Origin: Turritopsis dohrnii
Taxonomy: Eukaryota > Cnidaria > Hydrozoa > Anthoathecata > Oceaniidae
Length of the DNA: 64,000 nucleotides
Reading direction: 5' to 3'
Assembly (NCBI GenBank): GCA_027922465.2
Contig: BQMF02000010.1
Location: 992,001 to 1,056,000, forward strand
Part shown: positions 18,419-29,795 of the stretch, one piece after another
Numbering within the stretch: position 1 is the stretch's first letter
How the letters are laid out: every line of letters begins with the position of its first letter
The notes under the pieces: model-generated
What the model saw: the letters and a program-made list of their open reading frames with translations, nothing else
Databases searched by the model: none
What the model was told of the DNA's origin: nothing
Program-made: the position numbers and the translations under genes

Positions 18419-19275
18419 CTACTTCATAAAAACAAAATCTCTATCTAGCAACTTTCTTTGAACTTTTTCCCAAAAATAGTAATCTATTGGATTACAATCG
18501 GGAGAAGCAGGCGGCCATTCCGTACATTTCACAAATCTGTTGTTTTGTTTCTCCGACAGAAAATCTTGAACCAAATTTGCTCGATGGGAAGGTGCGCTAT
18601 CCTGAATGAATATCCAATCTTGCCGTTTCATCATGCTTTCGATGTTTGGAATTAAATCTTTTTCTAGATGAGCCTTATATCTTTTGGCATTAACTTTCAA
18701 ATTTTTATTATTTACAAAAAATGTGGCACCGTGCCATGTGATGCAAGCTGATATCATCAGTTTTTTTGTCTGTTGGTGTTGTGAAACAATCGATTATCAG
18801 GATAATCACCTTTTTGGCTTTTATCGTATTTATTTTGGTGGTTTATTGAAACTTCTAATGTGAAGTCTTTTTCATCTTGAAAGACGCATTTTTCTATACT
18901 TCGTTTATTGGAAAACCGCCAATGCACCGGACCTTTCCGTTCGTCGCTTTTTTGTTCCTTCCCTGATTTTTGGGGTCTTTATCCTCTTATACCGTTCTTT
19001 CTTATCATTCTTACAACTGAAGATCTTTTTATACCAGTGTGTCTTTCAATTTCCCTGGGTGACATGTGGGTTCCGGGTGATTCCTCTTGTGAGCAGATTA
19101 GTTGTTCAACAATTTCTTCGTTTTCCGGTGTGATTGCAGATCTTGGCCGTCCTGAACCTGATTTTCTATTCATCATTCCAATCTCTTTCAATTGTTTTAT
19201 CAATCTTTGAACAGATCCTTTGTACCACTTCTTTCGCGGATGTTCCTTACATATACGATTAGCCGACCTTTTTTA
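18419..19275 (-). pseudogene. Decayed Tc1/mariner-type transposase
   Basis: Pieces in order on the minus strand are an N-terminal helix-turn-helix pair (ANRICKEHPRKKWYKGSVQRL, GSGRPRSAITPE, SPREIERHTGIKRSSVVRMIRKNGI), then VFQDEKDFTLEVS with the first catalytic Asp. ISACITWHGATFF and FIQDSAPSHRA (second Asp) follow, then WPPASPDCNPIDYYFWEKV (third acidic residue, Asp). Thirty-eight residues separate the last two Asp by my count, so it is a DD38-39D type rather than Tc1 (DD34E). Stops and frame changes occur around 18760-18980. I found no matching inverted repeats immediately around it. Confidence 0.85.
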
Positions 19276-19335
19276 ACATAGTCGTTTTTAATAACTGCTT
19301 TATCATCATCAGAGAACAAGATATCGTCTAAGTAC

Positions 19336-19480
19336 AAAAAGTTTCGTAACTTTGACGTAAATTTAAAAAGTTTCGTAACTTTGACGTAAATTTAAAAAGT
19401 TTCGTAACTTTGACGTAAATTTAAAAAGTTTCGTAACTTTCGCGTAAATTTAAAAAGTTTCGTAACTTTGACGTAAATTT
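19336..19480 (+). repeat. Five exact-length copies of a 29-bp tandem repeat
   Basis: The unit (AAAAAGTTTCGTAACTTTGA then CGTAAATTT) is repeated five times with no spacers, with one copy carrying a TGA-to-CGC change. It lies just upstream of the mariner transposase remnant. Confidence 0.95.
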
Positions 19481-20289
19481 TTAATCAACTTTAAAATGAT
19501 AAGGCATACTTCTAACCCAATAACAGAAAATTAGTTAATCGGAGCTTTTTCAAACTCTTACAGCCTTAAGAAAATATAGGAAATATTTAACATGCAAAGA
19601 ACTGTGAAGAACGGACATATAGTTGCCCCCGCAGCGAGCGTAAGCGAGCGAGGAGGCATAGTAGTTTCACGAGATAGGCGAATGTCAGTTTCCGATTTTG
19701 TTCTTCATCATCATCATCATCATCATCTTCATCCTCCAACTTTTGTGTTGACGTTACACGGTAGAATAGAATTACTAGCTGACTTAGCTTTTTTCTCGTT
19801 TCAAAGCATGGTACTGTAAGTGGGAGACAGAATGTTTTTTCGTATCTCTTTCCTGATTTATTATTATATTATATTATGTTATTTAAAAAGTTCGTATGCT
19901 AAAATTAATTAAACATTTTTTATATTACTTTTGTGTTGTTTTAGTGAAGTGAACAACAAGGATTTTGAAGCACAGCTTGAAATCTGAAATTTTGCCAACC
20001 ATACATTTTATGTTTGTATATGTTTTGGCTCTAAATCTTTCATTCAATAAATTTTATTCAATTCACTGATTTTTGGTGAATCTTGCCATTTTTATTGGAT
20101 TTCTGTGTATGCAAGAAATATTACAAATTCTGGTTCTTCTTCTTTAACTGTCCTCTACAAGTGATCATGATCAATAAAACCTTTTTATATTTTTTTTCTT
20201 CCTACTTCATGGAAACGTTGGCTATTTTTTGTTTTGAATTAAAGTTTGAAACGCAAATTTCTAATGGATTTTTCGCTTTAATTTTTTTT
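19481..20289. other. Non-coding stretch with CAT microsatellite
   Basis: A (CAT)n run lies at about 19707-19728 and gives a His-rich spurious frame. A palindrome-rich CGAGCGTAAGCGAGCGAGG segment lies at about 19635. Nothing else is supported. Confidence 0.5.
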
Positions 20290-20795
20290 TTGAAAAAGTC
20301 TTTTTTTTGGATTTCTGCGTAAGCAAGAAATACTTTACGATCGTCCGTGTTTTTCTGATTTTTTTTTCATCTTACTGTCCAAACCTACGCATTTTTGTTT
20401 CTTAAATTTCATTGGTTCATAAAAAAGCCGTCTCAATCGTGATTGGTGCATAATGCCCGATTTCTACGAAAGGGTGCTAATATAGCCACCTTAACTTCAA
20501 TAGCGACAGTTTATTGGCTTGATTTCCGCCATGTGATCATCCGGGTATTTTTCGACTTTACGTTTGCACGCCGTTTGCATAATGGCAGAAGAAACCGAAG
20601 AAACCCACATAGACTTCCACATTGATTGATCAATACTGAATAGATTTAAAAGAAGATTTACACTTTCAAAAGCAAAAGTAAAGGGTAGAAATTTATAATT
20701 ATCTTACAATGATTCTACTGCGTTCATTCCTTTTTAAAAACAAGTTCTCAATGTTTCGTAAAAACTGTGTGCAACTTTTAATTTTTGGAAAATGT
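20290..20795 (+). repeat. Dispersed repeat family R1, diverged copy
   Basis: It shares the segment GGATTTCTGCGTAAGCAAGAAATAC..TCTTACTGTCCAAACCTA and a later TTTATAATTATCTT..ATTCTACTGC..AGTTCTCAA.GTTT.GTAAA segment with 31500-31830. The 35695-35845 region carries the latter in reverse. The first segment also occurs in the SINE bodies at 31835 and 34228. Confidence 0.55.
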
Positions 20796-21114
20796 GTGGG
20801 ATTCTTTTAAGCCTTTCTAGATACAAAATACCGTTTGTTTCATGTGTGGGCTGTAGTGTTTTTTAAGCTCTGGATACATACAGCTCAGCTCAGTTTCCTC
20901 TTCAGCTCCAACAACATACAAGGAATGTCTTGTCTACCATCTGCCTGTGTGCATCTCATTTTATGTTTGATGTTTGTCTAGCTATTTCAGCTTATATACT
21001 TGTATAGTTCTTGGCTGTATTATCAATGTCCTGAGTTAGGAATGGGGACTTACTATTTACGATAGCAAATTGAAACTTACCTTGATTGTCTGTAAATTCT
21101 AAATACTGGACATC

Positions 21115-21690
21115 TTTTTACGCAAATTTCTGTTTTCAGTTATGTTTGCTAATTTTGGTAGCTAAGTTTAGGTCATATTTTTCATAATCCTAATCTTTGT
21201 TTACTTTTTGTGTTTGGGAAGTCTTTTCGTAATTAGGAAGATTGACCGTACATACGTAATCACTGTGATATCTGAAAGCATATGAATTTGATGTTATTTT
21301 GTTCATTAAGTTTATTAGAAGTTAATGTAAGGTTCGTATTGTGTCAGTTATGCTTTCATGATGCCCTGGCATGTATACGTAATTAAAAATTTATTGTTTT
21401 TTAAGTTTCTGAATAAATTTTTATAATCTTTTCATGAAATTTAGTTCTGGTAATGCATGCTTTTAAATTAAAAAGATGGCATTGACATATTGTTACTCAA
21501 ATTAAAGCACAAATTTCTGTTTTCAGTTATGTATGTTGATTTTGTATGTATATAGATGTATTTCGTATCATTAAAATCTATGCTTTCCTTTTTCTCCTTC
21601 TGAATTAGGAATTCTGTTAGGAAGATTGACAAGACATATTAAATTCATAACATTTACAATGACTTACGTGCATACTCATTGTCTTATCTG
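21115..21690 (+). repeat. Diverged duplicated segment, period about 390 bp
   Basis: CAAATTTCTGTTTTCAGTTATGT occurs at about 21124 and 21512, and AATTAGGAAGATTGAC-like text occurs after each (about 21232 and 21614). The copies are degenerate and no gene is present. Confidence 0.4.
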
Positions 21691-21765
21691 AATTGATCAC
21701 TTGAGCGCGGGGCATTTTTAGCTAAAGCTACATGCTAGTTTTTAAGATAATAAAAATCTAATTTT

Positions 21766-21935
21766 GGACTCGTTTTTTTGGACCACCCGGTATATACTGA
21801 ATCTCCGACCGGCAGGATCTCAGTGATTACAATAACGCAATGGTGTATTTGATGTGTTCTCCGGCCTATGTACGGCACCAGAACAAAGTTAATGAATAGC
21901 GAATAATGAAAAAATGCAGCATGACATTTTCAAGA
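21766..21935 (+). repeat. Mariner-like terminus and dispersed repeat, copy 2
   Basis: TTTTTTTGGACCACCCGGTATA at about 21772-21793 has the form of a mariner inverted-repeat end next to TA. Immediately after it, 21797-21935 repeats the segment at 18272-18401. The two repeats may mark old insertions of the same mariner family near their target repeat. Confidence 0.5.
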
Positions 21936-22697
21936 GATAAGTGTGCGAAACTAATTTAAAATTTCCATTGGCCTAATTTTTACAAAATAAAACATATATA
22001 TTATATATACAATATCAAAACAAGATATGTGAACATGGAATTCATCCATAGTAAATTATGTTTCTGTTATTAGATTAACCTACTATCCAGGAAGAACACT
22101 CGACCAGATTCCTTCACGTTTATTATGAATGTCATCTCTATCCTAGAATTAAAACACTGTTACGTAATTTGTTTCCTGAGCTTCTTGTTGTATATACGAC
22201 ATCATGTTTTTACTTGCATCTTTTGTTATATATACTCTTTGAATTAACATAACCGACTGTTCTCCCGTAAAGGGATGTATATTCAATAATTGGGCTCTAC
22301 AACATCAAATCATGATGATGTATATAAAATAAAAATAAGTCTTCAGCCTGGCTTTTAATAATAATGAACTTTCGTCTTGCTCTAAAGTCACAGCTTCAAT
22401 CCTTTATTGTTCCCAGAAATTAATTACCAGTAACGGTTGATACAACTTTTTTTTCAAAAAACATGGCGTACTACTTCGCTGAAGACTAGCCTCTATTCTT
22501 ATCCACCTTAGCTTGGCCAAAGTTTAACTCTGTACCGCGGCTATAAAAGTGAACGGAGAAGAAGATGATGAAGGAAACTGCCGGTTTTAACATATATTTT
22601 GCCTTATGAGGAAATTTATAATTATAACTGATAACCAATTGTGTTGCTCCATATTCCCTCTAAAATTTTGCGAGCAATGACGGAAATGATTAAATCA
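21936..22697. other. Non-coding stretch
   Basis: AT-rich sequence with a short AT palindrome near 21996-22010. I see no gene or further repeat. Confidence 0.5.
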
Positions 22698-22888
22698 ATA
22701 GACCTTTTCATGAGTCACAACAAGTAACGTCTCGTTTTCAAACTGAATATTAATGACGTTTGCGCTGTTTACAAAGAGAAACATCTCAGGGAAACAATTT
22801 TCTCGAAATTCTTTTTTTTAAGGTCAAGCACGTTATAATCCATAAACGAGTCGATGCTTGTAATGACGTAATTTATGAAAAGGTCTAT
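22698..22888. mobile_element. 191-bp MITE with TCA target duplication
   Basis: The inverted ends read ATAGACCTTTTCAT, flanked by TCA at 22695-22697 and 22889-22891. A 3-bp duplication fits PIF/Harbinger-type mobilisation. Only about 14 terminal bases match exactly and the interior has no coding frame. Confidence 0.75.
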
Positions 22889-23480
22889 TCAAAGAACAAT
22901 AAATGCATGACCTGAAAAAGCTTATAAAATTCTAAAAAAAATAATTTTGAAATGTGGGGATAGATCAACCTTGATAAAACAAAAATTCCTTTACATCATT
23001 TCACGAGTTGGAGCTTTAGAATCTGTGGAGAGTCATTGATCCAAGTATACTTAAACATCATTCATTTATTTATTATACCGTCGATGTAAATTAGTTTTCA
23101 AATGCAAACTACGTAAAACGGAAGTTAAATAAAGAAAAATAGAAATAATAGAAAATAGAATTGATGGGCAAACTGAAATATTTTGAATCAGAATCAGTTC
23201 CACACACAATACAAAACTGTAGCGGTCATACAAAATTTGCCATTTTTACTTGGCATCAATGTTTTGTAGAAGTTAAGACTAGCCAGTGGGAAAATAAAAA
23301 ATCAAACACGTCAGTATTTTATTCACCAGAATGTAAATAATGACAGATTTATTGCATTGATATGATAAGATATGAATTCAGGTTAACAGCCAAGTTTGCA
23401 AATCACACAGGTAACATAACAAAAATCAAGAATTTTGCTTCCATCACCTGTCATCAGTCATTCATCAATCACATATGTAT
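22889..23480. other. Non-coding flank downstream of the first TGF-beta gene
   Basis: AT-rich, without a recognised gene. It includes the 3' untranslated region of the minus-strand TGF-beta-like gene that ends at 23481. Confidence 0.5.
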
Positions 23481-24808
23481 TTACTCGCATGAACAGGTAT
23501 CCACTATAATAGTATTATAGGGTTTCTTAACATGGTTTCCTTTTTCATCCTCAGTTAACAAATCCGTTGGTTTATACGTTTTAGGAGTACAGCAAGTATC
23601 GGGATGCTTTCCCGAAACCGCACTGGTGACAGATTGCATATGACTGTGATGTATAGCCTGCATTTTGTGATGGTACGGCCAACGGCAAGCTCCTGCACAC
23701 ATTCCGATGTCAAGAGATTTAGGGAGAAGAACCCAATTCCAACCACCATCCGAAAACTTAATTGTAAATGGCGTTCTTCCACAAGACGATTTTGATTCTC
23801 TGACTTCAGCCGAAGAATCTGCTGTGAAGTCATCAGAGGAAACGGCATTCATGTCATAATTTAGAAATCGTTCATCGATTTGGTTATCGTCATTCGAAGT
23901 TTCATAGTAAGCAACTATGAATGGGTTGTGTTTAGTTTCTGTGGTCATACCTACCAAACCACACTCTTCCAGTGTTTTGACTTCATCATTTGATGTTTTG
24001 CATTCAACGAACAAGCCATTATTAGATGTAGGGTCGTCTATCCAATCTTGCATTGCTTTGGTGATATCAAATTTATTCCACTGAGATGACGAAGCATCCA
24101 CCTCTTGTGACGTCAGAGCTTGTTTATCACCCTTCGTTTCCGAAAGTTGGTAAACACTGACATTGAGGTTATTGTCAGATACTTTTTTTTGATCTGCATC
24201 GAAGTAGAGACGCAACGAAGCTTTGCTAAGCTTGTTGGTATTCATGGTACTTTCAGTGTCAAACAATATGGCTCCAGCTTCTTCATTATCTTTTGGATTA
24301 GAAATTGTAGCTAGAAATTAACCGTAAAAAGTAATAAATGTTTTGGCATTCACTGCAAAACCATTTTTGGATATCTGGATCACAAACTCAAACAAACGCT
24401 GTGTTACTAAATAGAGGAGGAAGATTTAGAAAATGTCCAGCAATAAATTATGAAGATCAAAAAGAAAGGTCCTGGTAACGGTGATGCCAAGTTGAAGAAA
24501 AGGGCTGCTTTATATAAAGCATATATAAATAGTATGTATTCTAAATAAACTTAAAACGTATGGTACATACTGTATTTTGCAAAACTGATGACAGCTTTTG
24601 CTTTTGCGTATTGATCCACATCAGATTCAGTAATGTCATCTCGATTTTGGGATTCCATTGACTCATAGTTAAATAAAGTTACCATGTATTCTCTAGCAGC
24701 ATCAATACTGTTTTTAGATTGCATTTGGATCTCATCATTCACATCTTCCGACGGCACTCCAACGCTCAGGTTGACCAAAACTAGGAGATAGGCTATTGGA
24801 AGCATCAT
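23481..24808 (-). CDS. TGF-beta-superfamily ligand, gene 1 (two exons)
   Basis: Exon 1 is 24571-24808 and exon 2 is 23481-24310. The donor GTATGT and acceptor TTTCTAG join in phase 1 to give 355 residues. The start encodes a signal peptide (MMLPIAYLLVLVNLSVGVP). Residues about 30-240 form a prodomain with SLRLYFDADQ, DITKAMQDWIDDP and CGLVGM..KHNPFIVAYYE. The last ~100 residues are the cystine-knot domain: SSCGRTPFTIKF, W..VLLPKSLDIGMCAGAC, CCTP and VDTCSCE, giving the canonical seven cysteines. No RXXR furin site is visible before the knot, which is unusual. It should be a secreted signalling ligand. It is a paralogue of gene 2 (25505-27263), transcribed divergently from a shared 696-bp upstream region. 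Confidence 0.9.
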
Positions 24809-25504
24809 TTGTCCGTAAATAACTGGAAATAGAAAGTCAGATAAGATTGTTCTAACAAAAAAGTCATTAAAGAAATTAATAATAAGTGAAATTAAAGGCC
24901 ATAAAGATAATGAATTTACCGATCAATGTCTTTAATACGTCTTCTCAGAATCCGTTTATAAGTATAATATATGCAGGTTTGGCGAACATGAATTTAAAGT
25001 TTCAATTTAAAGGCAAGTGCACTAAAGTGGTGAAAAGCGATGACTTTATCGATCACGGAAGTTTTTGATTTCTTCTTGCTCTCCTACGTTGATTGATATA
25101 AGCAAGAATGCCCACAATAACCTCATTTTTAATACAAAAAATTAGCAAAGTGTAGGAGACAAACTAAAGGAAATGTGAAAAGGTAATGTTGCGTGACCTA
25201 TGATCAATGAATCACTGATTCATGAAACGTACGCATGGTTGCATCTTCTTAATTAAGAATAAAATGTAAGAGTCTTCACTAACTTCAGTTATTTACTCAA
25301 ACAGATGTTTTGAAGATATTGTTTGAGCAACTCTGAAGATTGAGTAGGTAAGGCATTATAGTACTTTGTACTCTAAATTCAAAACAGATCTGATGCCTGC
25401 TTATATGATATCAAATTTCCGTTGATATTGAATTAATTTCATGTATATTTTTTACGTACATCAAAGAGGCTGAGTTATCTAAAGTTGTCTAAAGGAAAGC
25501 CAAA
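24809..25504. promoter_or_regulatory. Shared upstream region of the two TGF-beta-like genes
   Basis: This is 696 bp between the two start codons, transcribed outward in both directions. It is AT-rich. I see no convincing TATA box or repeated operator, but it must contain both 5' untranslated regions and promoters. The context before gene 2's ATG (GCCAAAATGG) is reasonable. Confidence 0.45.
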
Positions 25505-27263
25505 ATGGGAAAACTGGTCGTTTTTGGTTTATTTATGGTGATTCTGTTAAATCTGAATGATCAGGCAGTAGGGCAAACAACACCAAAGAAAAGTAACCGT
25601 CCTGCAAGATTTACTAAAACAGGAGACAGTTTGGACGCAGTGAAGGAGTATATGTTAAGTACATTCAAAGGCAAAAATGATGAACATCATGCCGAAATGA
25701 TAGCCTTCGGAGATTATGGTAAATACCATTCTGTTCTTGTTTGTTTGTCTGCAAAAACAAGTCATTTTCCTTAAGTTTTCAAAAACCACAGTTTCGTTTT
25801 TCACAAAAATATGAAATCGAACTGGAAGGGTTTGAAACGTTGAAACCCAGCGTATTCATTAATTGAATATATTATAAGTTCCGCTTATAAAAAGGGCATT
25901 AATTTTCGCGATCCGACAATTTTACGTGTTTTCGTCATATAAACTTTCGCGAAAAAGGTAAAATATCCCTAAATCGCGAAAATTTATCTCGCAAAACTTA
26001 ATCCGATTAAAGTGGTTGACAGAAATTTGAAAAATTACTGAACTGACTACTTTCCACAAAATTCAAAATTTAATCTTGCAAAAAGTAATCCGATTAAAGT
26101 TAATCTTAGTGAACCAAACGTTTAACTGAATGTTCACTTTAAGCTACTTTCAGTAACCAAACCTCTGACCTTCCCGAGTAAAAAACGAAATCCATGATTT
26201 AAAACAGTAATGAACGAATGTTGATAGGTTGCTAGGTTTCTTTACCATATAGTTCTTTTGAAGAATTTCCATCTCATTTGCTGTCGTGGAAGTACTGTAA
26301 ACGACTTTTAAAAAGTCTTTCGCTGATGTTATGTAGATCTATGTCCACTTTCTTTCTTTGGCAAAATAATCAAACAAGTCCAACACAAAACGTTTTTCGT
26401 GTGTTTTTCTTATAGCTTATGTTGGAAATGCGAATGGAAAAGATGCTGGGGCAATGTTTTTTGATTTGGAAACCGCTTTGGTAATTGATAAAGTCAAGAG
26501 GGCTTTCTTTCATTTCTATTTTGATAAGAATCTTAAAACTCTCAGTCGCGATGATTTCACTCTTGATTTATACAAATTTTCTGATGGTAATTCCAATGCC
26601 AATAAAAAATTGCTGAAAACGTCAACTATTGATGCATCAAGATCAAGATGGTATCGAAATTACTACGAAATTACAGCGACTATGCAGGATTGGATGAAAG
26701 ATTCTTCCACCAACTATGGCTTTCTTCTTCAATGCAGAGTCAGAGATCAGATGTATACCTTGGAACAATGTGGAATCGTTGGTTTAAGAAGCAGCAATAA
26801 AAACCGTCCATTCTTGGTTGCATATATCGACACCAACGATGATTACCATTTCCTCGACACTTTGGTGAAGCAAACTAAAGGTACCGGATCACGTGACACC
26901 ATAAATGGTCTCATCAAAAAGTTGAAGGTTGACAGAAAACCGAAAATAGACAAATCATTGTGTCGAAAACATGACTTGACAATAAATTTTGATGCTGTTG
27001 GTTGGAAATTTGTTTTTGCGCCACAAACGCTGGAAATTGGATATTGTAGTGGAACATGCAAATTACCGATTGGCAATGGAGTTCTTACTTCCGGCAATGG
27101 GGTCATACATTCATTTTTTCACAGCATCAATCCCAAAAAGTATTCGCTACCATGCTGTTCTTCTGGGAAATTCGACAAGAAGCAGTTGTTAGTAAGCGAA
27201 AATAAAAAAATTGTACTGAAGGATTACAATGATCTTGTGGTATCAAAATGTGCTTGTTACTAA
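25505..27263 (+). CDS. TGF-beta-superfamily ligand, gene 2 (two exons)
   Basis: Exon 1 is 25505-25718 and exon 2 is 26416-27263. The donor GTAAAT and acceptor TTTTTCTTATAG join in phase 1 to give 353 residues. It begins with a signal peptide (MGKLVVFGLFMVILLNLND..AVG). The prodomain shares DAVKEYMLSTF, FFHFYFDKN, ITATMQDWMKD and CGIVGLRSSNKNRPFLVAYI with gene 1. The cystine-knot region has KSLCRKHDLTINF, GWKFVFAPQTLEIGYCSGTC, LPCCSS and VSKCACY, giving seven cysteines. A basic stretch (KKLKVDRKPK) precedes the knot but no RXXR is present. Intron position and phase match gene 1, so the pair arose by inverted duplication. It is divergent from named ligands, so no orthologue name is given. Confidence 0.9.
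25865..26105. repeat. Repeat-like segment in the intron of TGF-beta gene 2
   Basis: TTTTCGCGA-type sequences recur in both orientations (about 25905, 25947, 25973). TAATCCGATTAAAGT occurs twice (about 26001 and 26087). A similar ATTAAAGTGGT.AGCAGAAATT.TTGA segment occurs at about 53644. It is probably an old transposon fragment, with unclear borders. Confidence 0.4.
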
Positions 27264-27959
27264 CAGTTCCATTAATTTTTATATCGATATAAATTTTTAA
27301 GAGCACTTCACGATGTATGATATATATTTTTATGAGCAATTCACGATGTATGGTATATATACAGTTAATTGCTTTAAATGCTTTTTTTCTCTGATTCATT
27401 GAGGCGTGGAATCCTGACGATAGTTTCTATAGAAACTTGTGTGGCTTTAAAGCAAGTCCCGGAACTTTTAATGTAACCTTTGGATAAGCTTCAATAATGA
27501 AAAAGTGGGATTTCCGACGTTTGAAAATAGTCGGAAATCGAATTTCTGAACGATTCCGGACGAAAATCATCCATTCGCAGAAGATAAAACGAAACCTCTA
27601 TAAAACCTCTGGAATAGCTTCAATAATGAAGAAAAAGTAAAATACAACAAACAAAAGTGGCAACGATTTTATTTGTTCAAGTAAGTTGAACATACTTTTT
27701 GAAGTTGGCCATCTTCCCTCTTTTCTAACGATCTGACATGATGGAAGACTGCGCAAACCGACATGTTTCCTTTTCAATCCATAGCGTCAAAATTGCTTGC
27801 ATTCTCTTACAACTGAAAGGAGTGAAATCGAATTTCTTATAAGACTACACAGAAATAAGTCTGAGCAGAAGGAGTTTGAATTAAAGATAATGAACATATG
27901 TTCGAGAAAAATGGGTCAGTACTTTTATTTTCGGATAAATGGCCAATCATTAAAAAAAT
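27264..27959. other. 3' flank of TGF-beta gene 2, no gene
   Basis: It contains a 32-bp imperfect tandem duplication at 27295-27358 (AGCA.TTCACGATGTATG). A repeated AGCTTCAATAATGAA..AAAGT segment occurs at about 27487 and 27608. No coding frame is supported. Confidence 0.5.
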
Positions 27960-28495
27960 TAATCGTCACAATCGCCAATCGCCAGGAGGTGTGAGCACTC
28001 TCAAGTGTTTCATTAGTAATTTGTAAGCAATCAGTAATTTTTGATATTTCATCGTCGTAAAAAAGCTGTTAAATGGAGTACAGCTATCCAAAAACGACGT
28101 CTAAAATGGTTCGGAAGAGTCATCAGGGCATATGAATTAACGCCAATGAAGAAGGCGTTTAATTACGCAAACGCCCATTACAAACGACCCCGAGGTTGAG
28201 TATAATTAAGAGCGACATAATAAAACTGGGTATAAATTGGAACGAAGCGACAGAAATGGGAAACGACACCAATGCATGGGAAAGGATGGTTGGAAATATC
28301 TAAAAGCAATTATTGTATGTAATATAGATCTAGGTATCGGTGATGTAATTGTTATTTACGTAATATACCGTCGTTTACAACGATTATGGCGATTACAAAA
28401 GTGTTCACATTAGACGATTACGACGATTATGACGGTTACACTGAACTTTAATCATGGCAATCGTTATAATCGCAAGGTCTGAACCAGGCTATAAG
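27960..28495. mobile_element. Palindromic CGATTACGACGATT MITE interrupted by a retrotransposon fragment
   Basis: Left (about 27960-28060) and right (about 28365-28495) parts match inner and terminal segments of the MITE seen complete at 59731-60150, with the end GGTCTGAACCAGGCTATA at about 28477-28495. The sequence between them is the retrotransposon fragment at 28075-28305. Exact borders and duplications could not be set. Confidence 0.5.
28075..28305 (+). pseudogene. C-terminal fragment of a non-LTR retrotransposon ORF
   Basis: The frame reads IQKRRLKWFGRVIRAYELTP, then AFNYANAHYKRPRG, a stop, then GINWNEATEMGNDTNAWERMV. This matches the C-terminal RR..WFGH..R.......RPRGRP pattern of non-LTR elements. 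The element at 46.8-49.8 kb has the same pattern (RRELSWLGHLFRLQDD..KKPRGRQK). The copy is strongly 5'-truncated and carries stops. Confidence 0.6.
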
Positions 28496-29795
28496 ATACC
28501 ATTCACAGAAGACATGCAGAAATCATCCCAAAATGATCAGACAGCATATGTTTTCCATTACTATGAATATGAATATGAAAAACATGACGTTAATCTGGAT
28601 GTTCATGTACAAACTTTTATTGGAAAGTATCATTTTTTTCATGGAGTGTCTAGATCATAACACTGTGTTAGAAATTTTTTTTCTTTTTTCTTTATATATT
28701 TTAATTGATATAGTAAAAGTAAAATTGACAAACGTTAGTTCAAAGATTCATTATTTTGACCAAATGCGTCTAGTGCATAGTTACGTACCTAAATATTATC
28801 CATGTTCCATATTTCAACACCAGTGCTTGAGTTACGCCAGCAATTTGCATCGATTCACTCAATTTACAACTCGACTCGACCGAAGGGGTCGTCTACAATA
28901 TTCCACTGATCGTTGCCTAGGAATTTGTAAAACCAAACAGTTCCTTGCCATTTATATTGCTATCCTCCTTAGCCTCAAAAGAAGCGTAAACATTAAGGCA
29001 ATAACTTATCATAAGGAATATTTTGGCAGGCGATAGATTAAGCTTTCTATCAGGCAAGCTATCCCATCAACATTTAACCTTTTCCACATTGGACATTAAA
29101 GATAATGGTCGAGAAAAAATTTTGTCAGCAGTTTTCTTGTGTAATAATCTCCACGAGGATGCTAATCATTTTTTTATTTTGTTTGAGCACATTGTTAATA
29201 ATAAACAGCTGTTCCTTCCCAGACCATTTCTTAATTGCAACCCTCAGCTCTACATCATTTTCTTGACATTAAAAGTACATCGACTCTCGTATTCCTGGAA
29301 CTCCTAGATAGCTCCAACATTTTGTCGGTCCCACAGTATTTAACAAGAAGTGTACTTTCAACCAATATTAACATACAGATCTACAGTCAAACTCGCTGTA
29401 ACTCGAATTATTTCCTCGATGGTTAATGTTACTGTTAATGCAAAATCGTCAAAATGTCACTGTGACGGAGAGCATTTTGTATTGAGATTGTGTGGAAATT
29501 TCTATAGAAATGCGCTCCTTCGTAGAAATTTTTTAACAAATGTGCCGGCTGGGATATTAATGGAAGATCCTTATACTCAAACGGTGTTTACAGTGTAAAG
29601 ATACAACTATTACAATTTACTTTGGTTTTTATCGCGATTGAAACACATTAATGAAACACATATTCCTAAAATAAAGAGGAACTACATCGATGGTATACGA
29701 AGAAGAAGTAGAAAAGAACATCATGTTAACAAAAGCATCGTATCAAACGCCTCTAAATAAAATCCACGAGGCAAGAAATTACACAAAGTCTAATT
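28496..29795. other. Unassigned stretch with unrecognised ORFs
   Basis: A 167-codon frame (28533-29036) is Met/Phe-rich at first, then reads YVPKYYPCSIFQHQCLSYASNLHRF. A 94-codon frame (29023-29307) overlaps it. I recognise no domain or splice pattern in either. They may be fragments of an old element, and I do not call them genes. Confidence 0.3.

Noticed and set aside
19336..19480. CRISPR-like regular repeats
   Set aside because: The 29-bp units abut each other with no spacers and the DNA is from an animal genome; it is a plain tandem repeat.
19592..19819. 75-codon ORF with a His run
   Set aside because: The His run is a CAT microsatellite and the rest has no recognisable domain.
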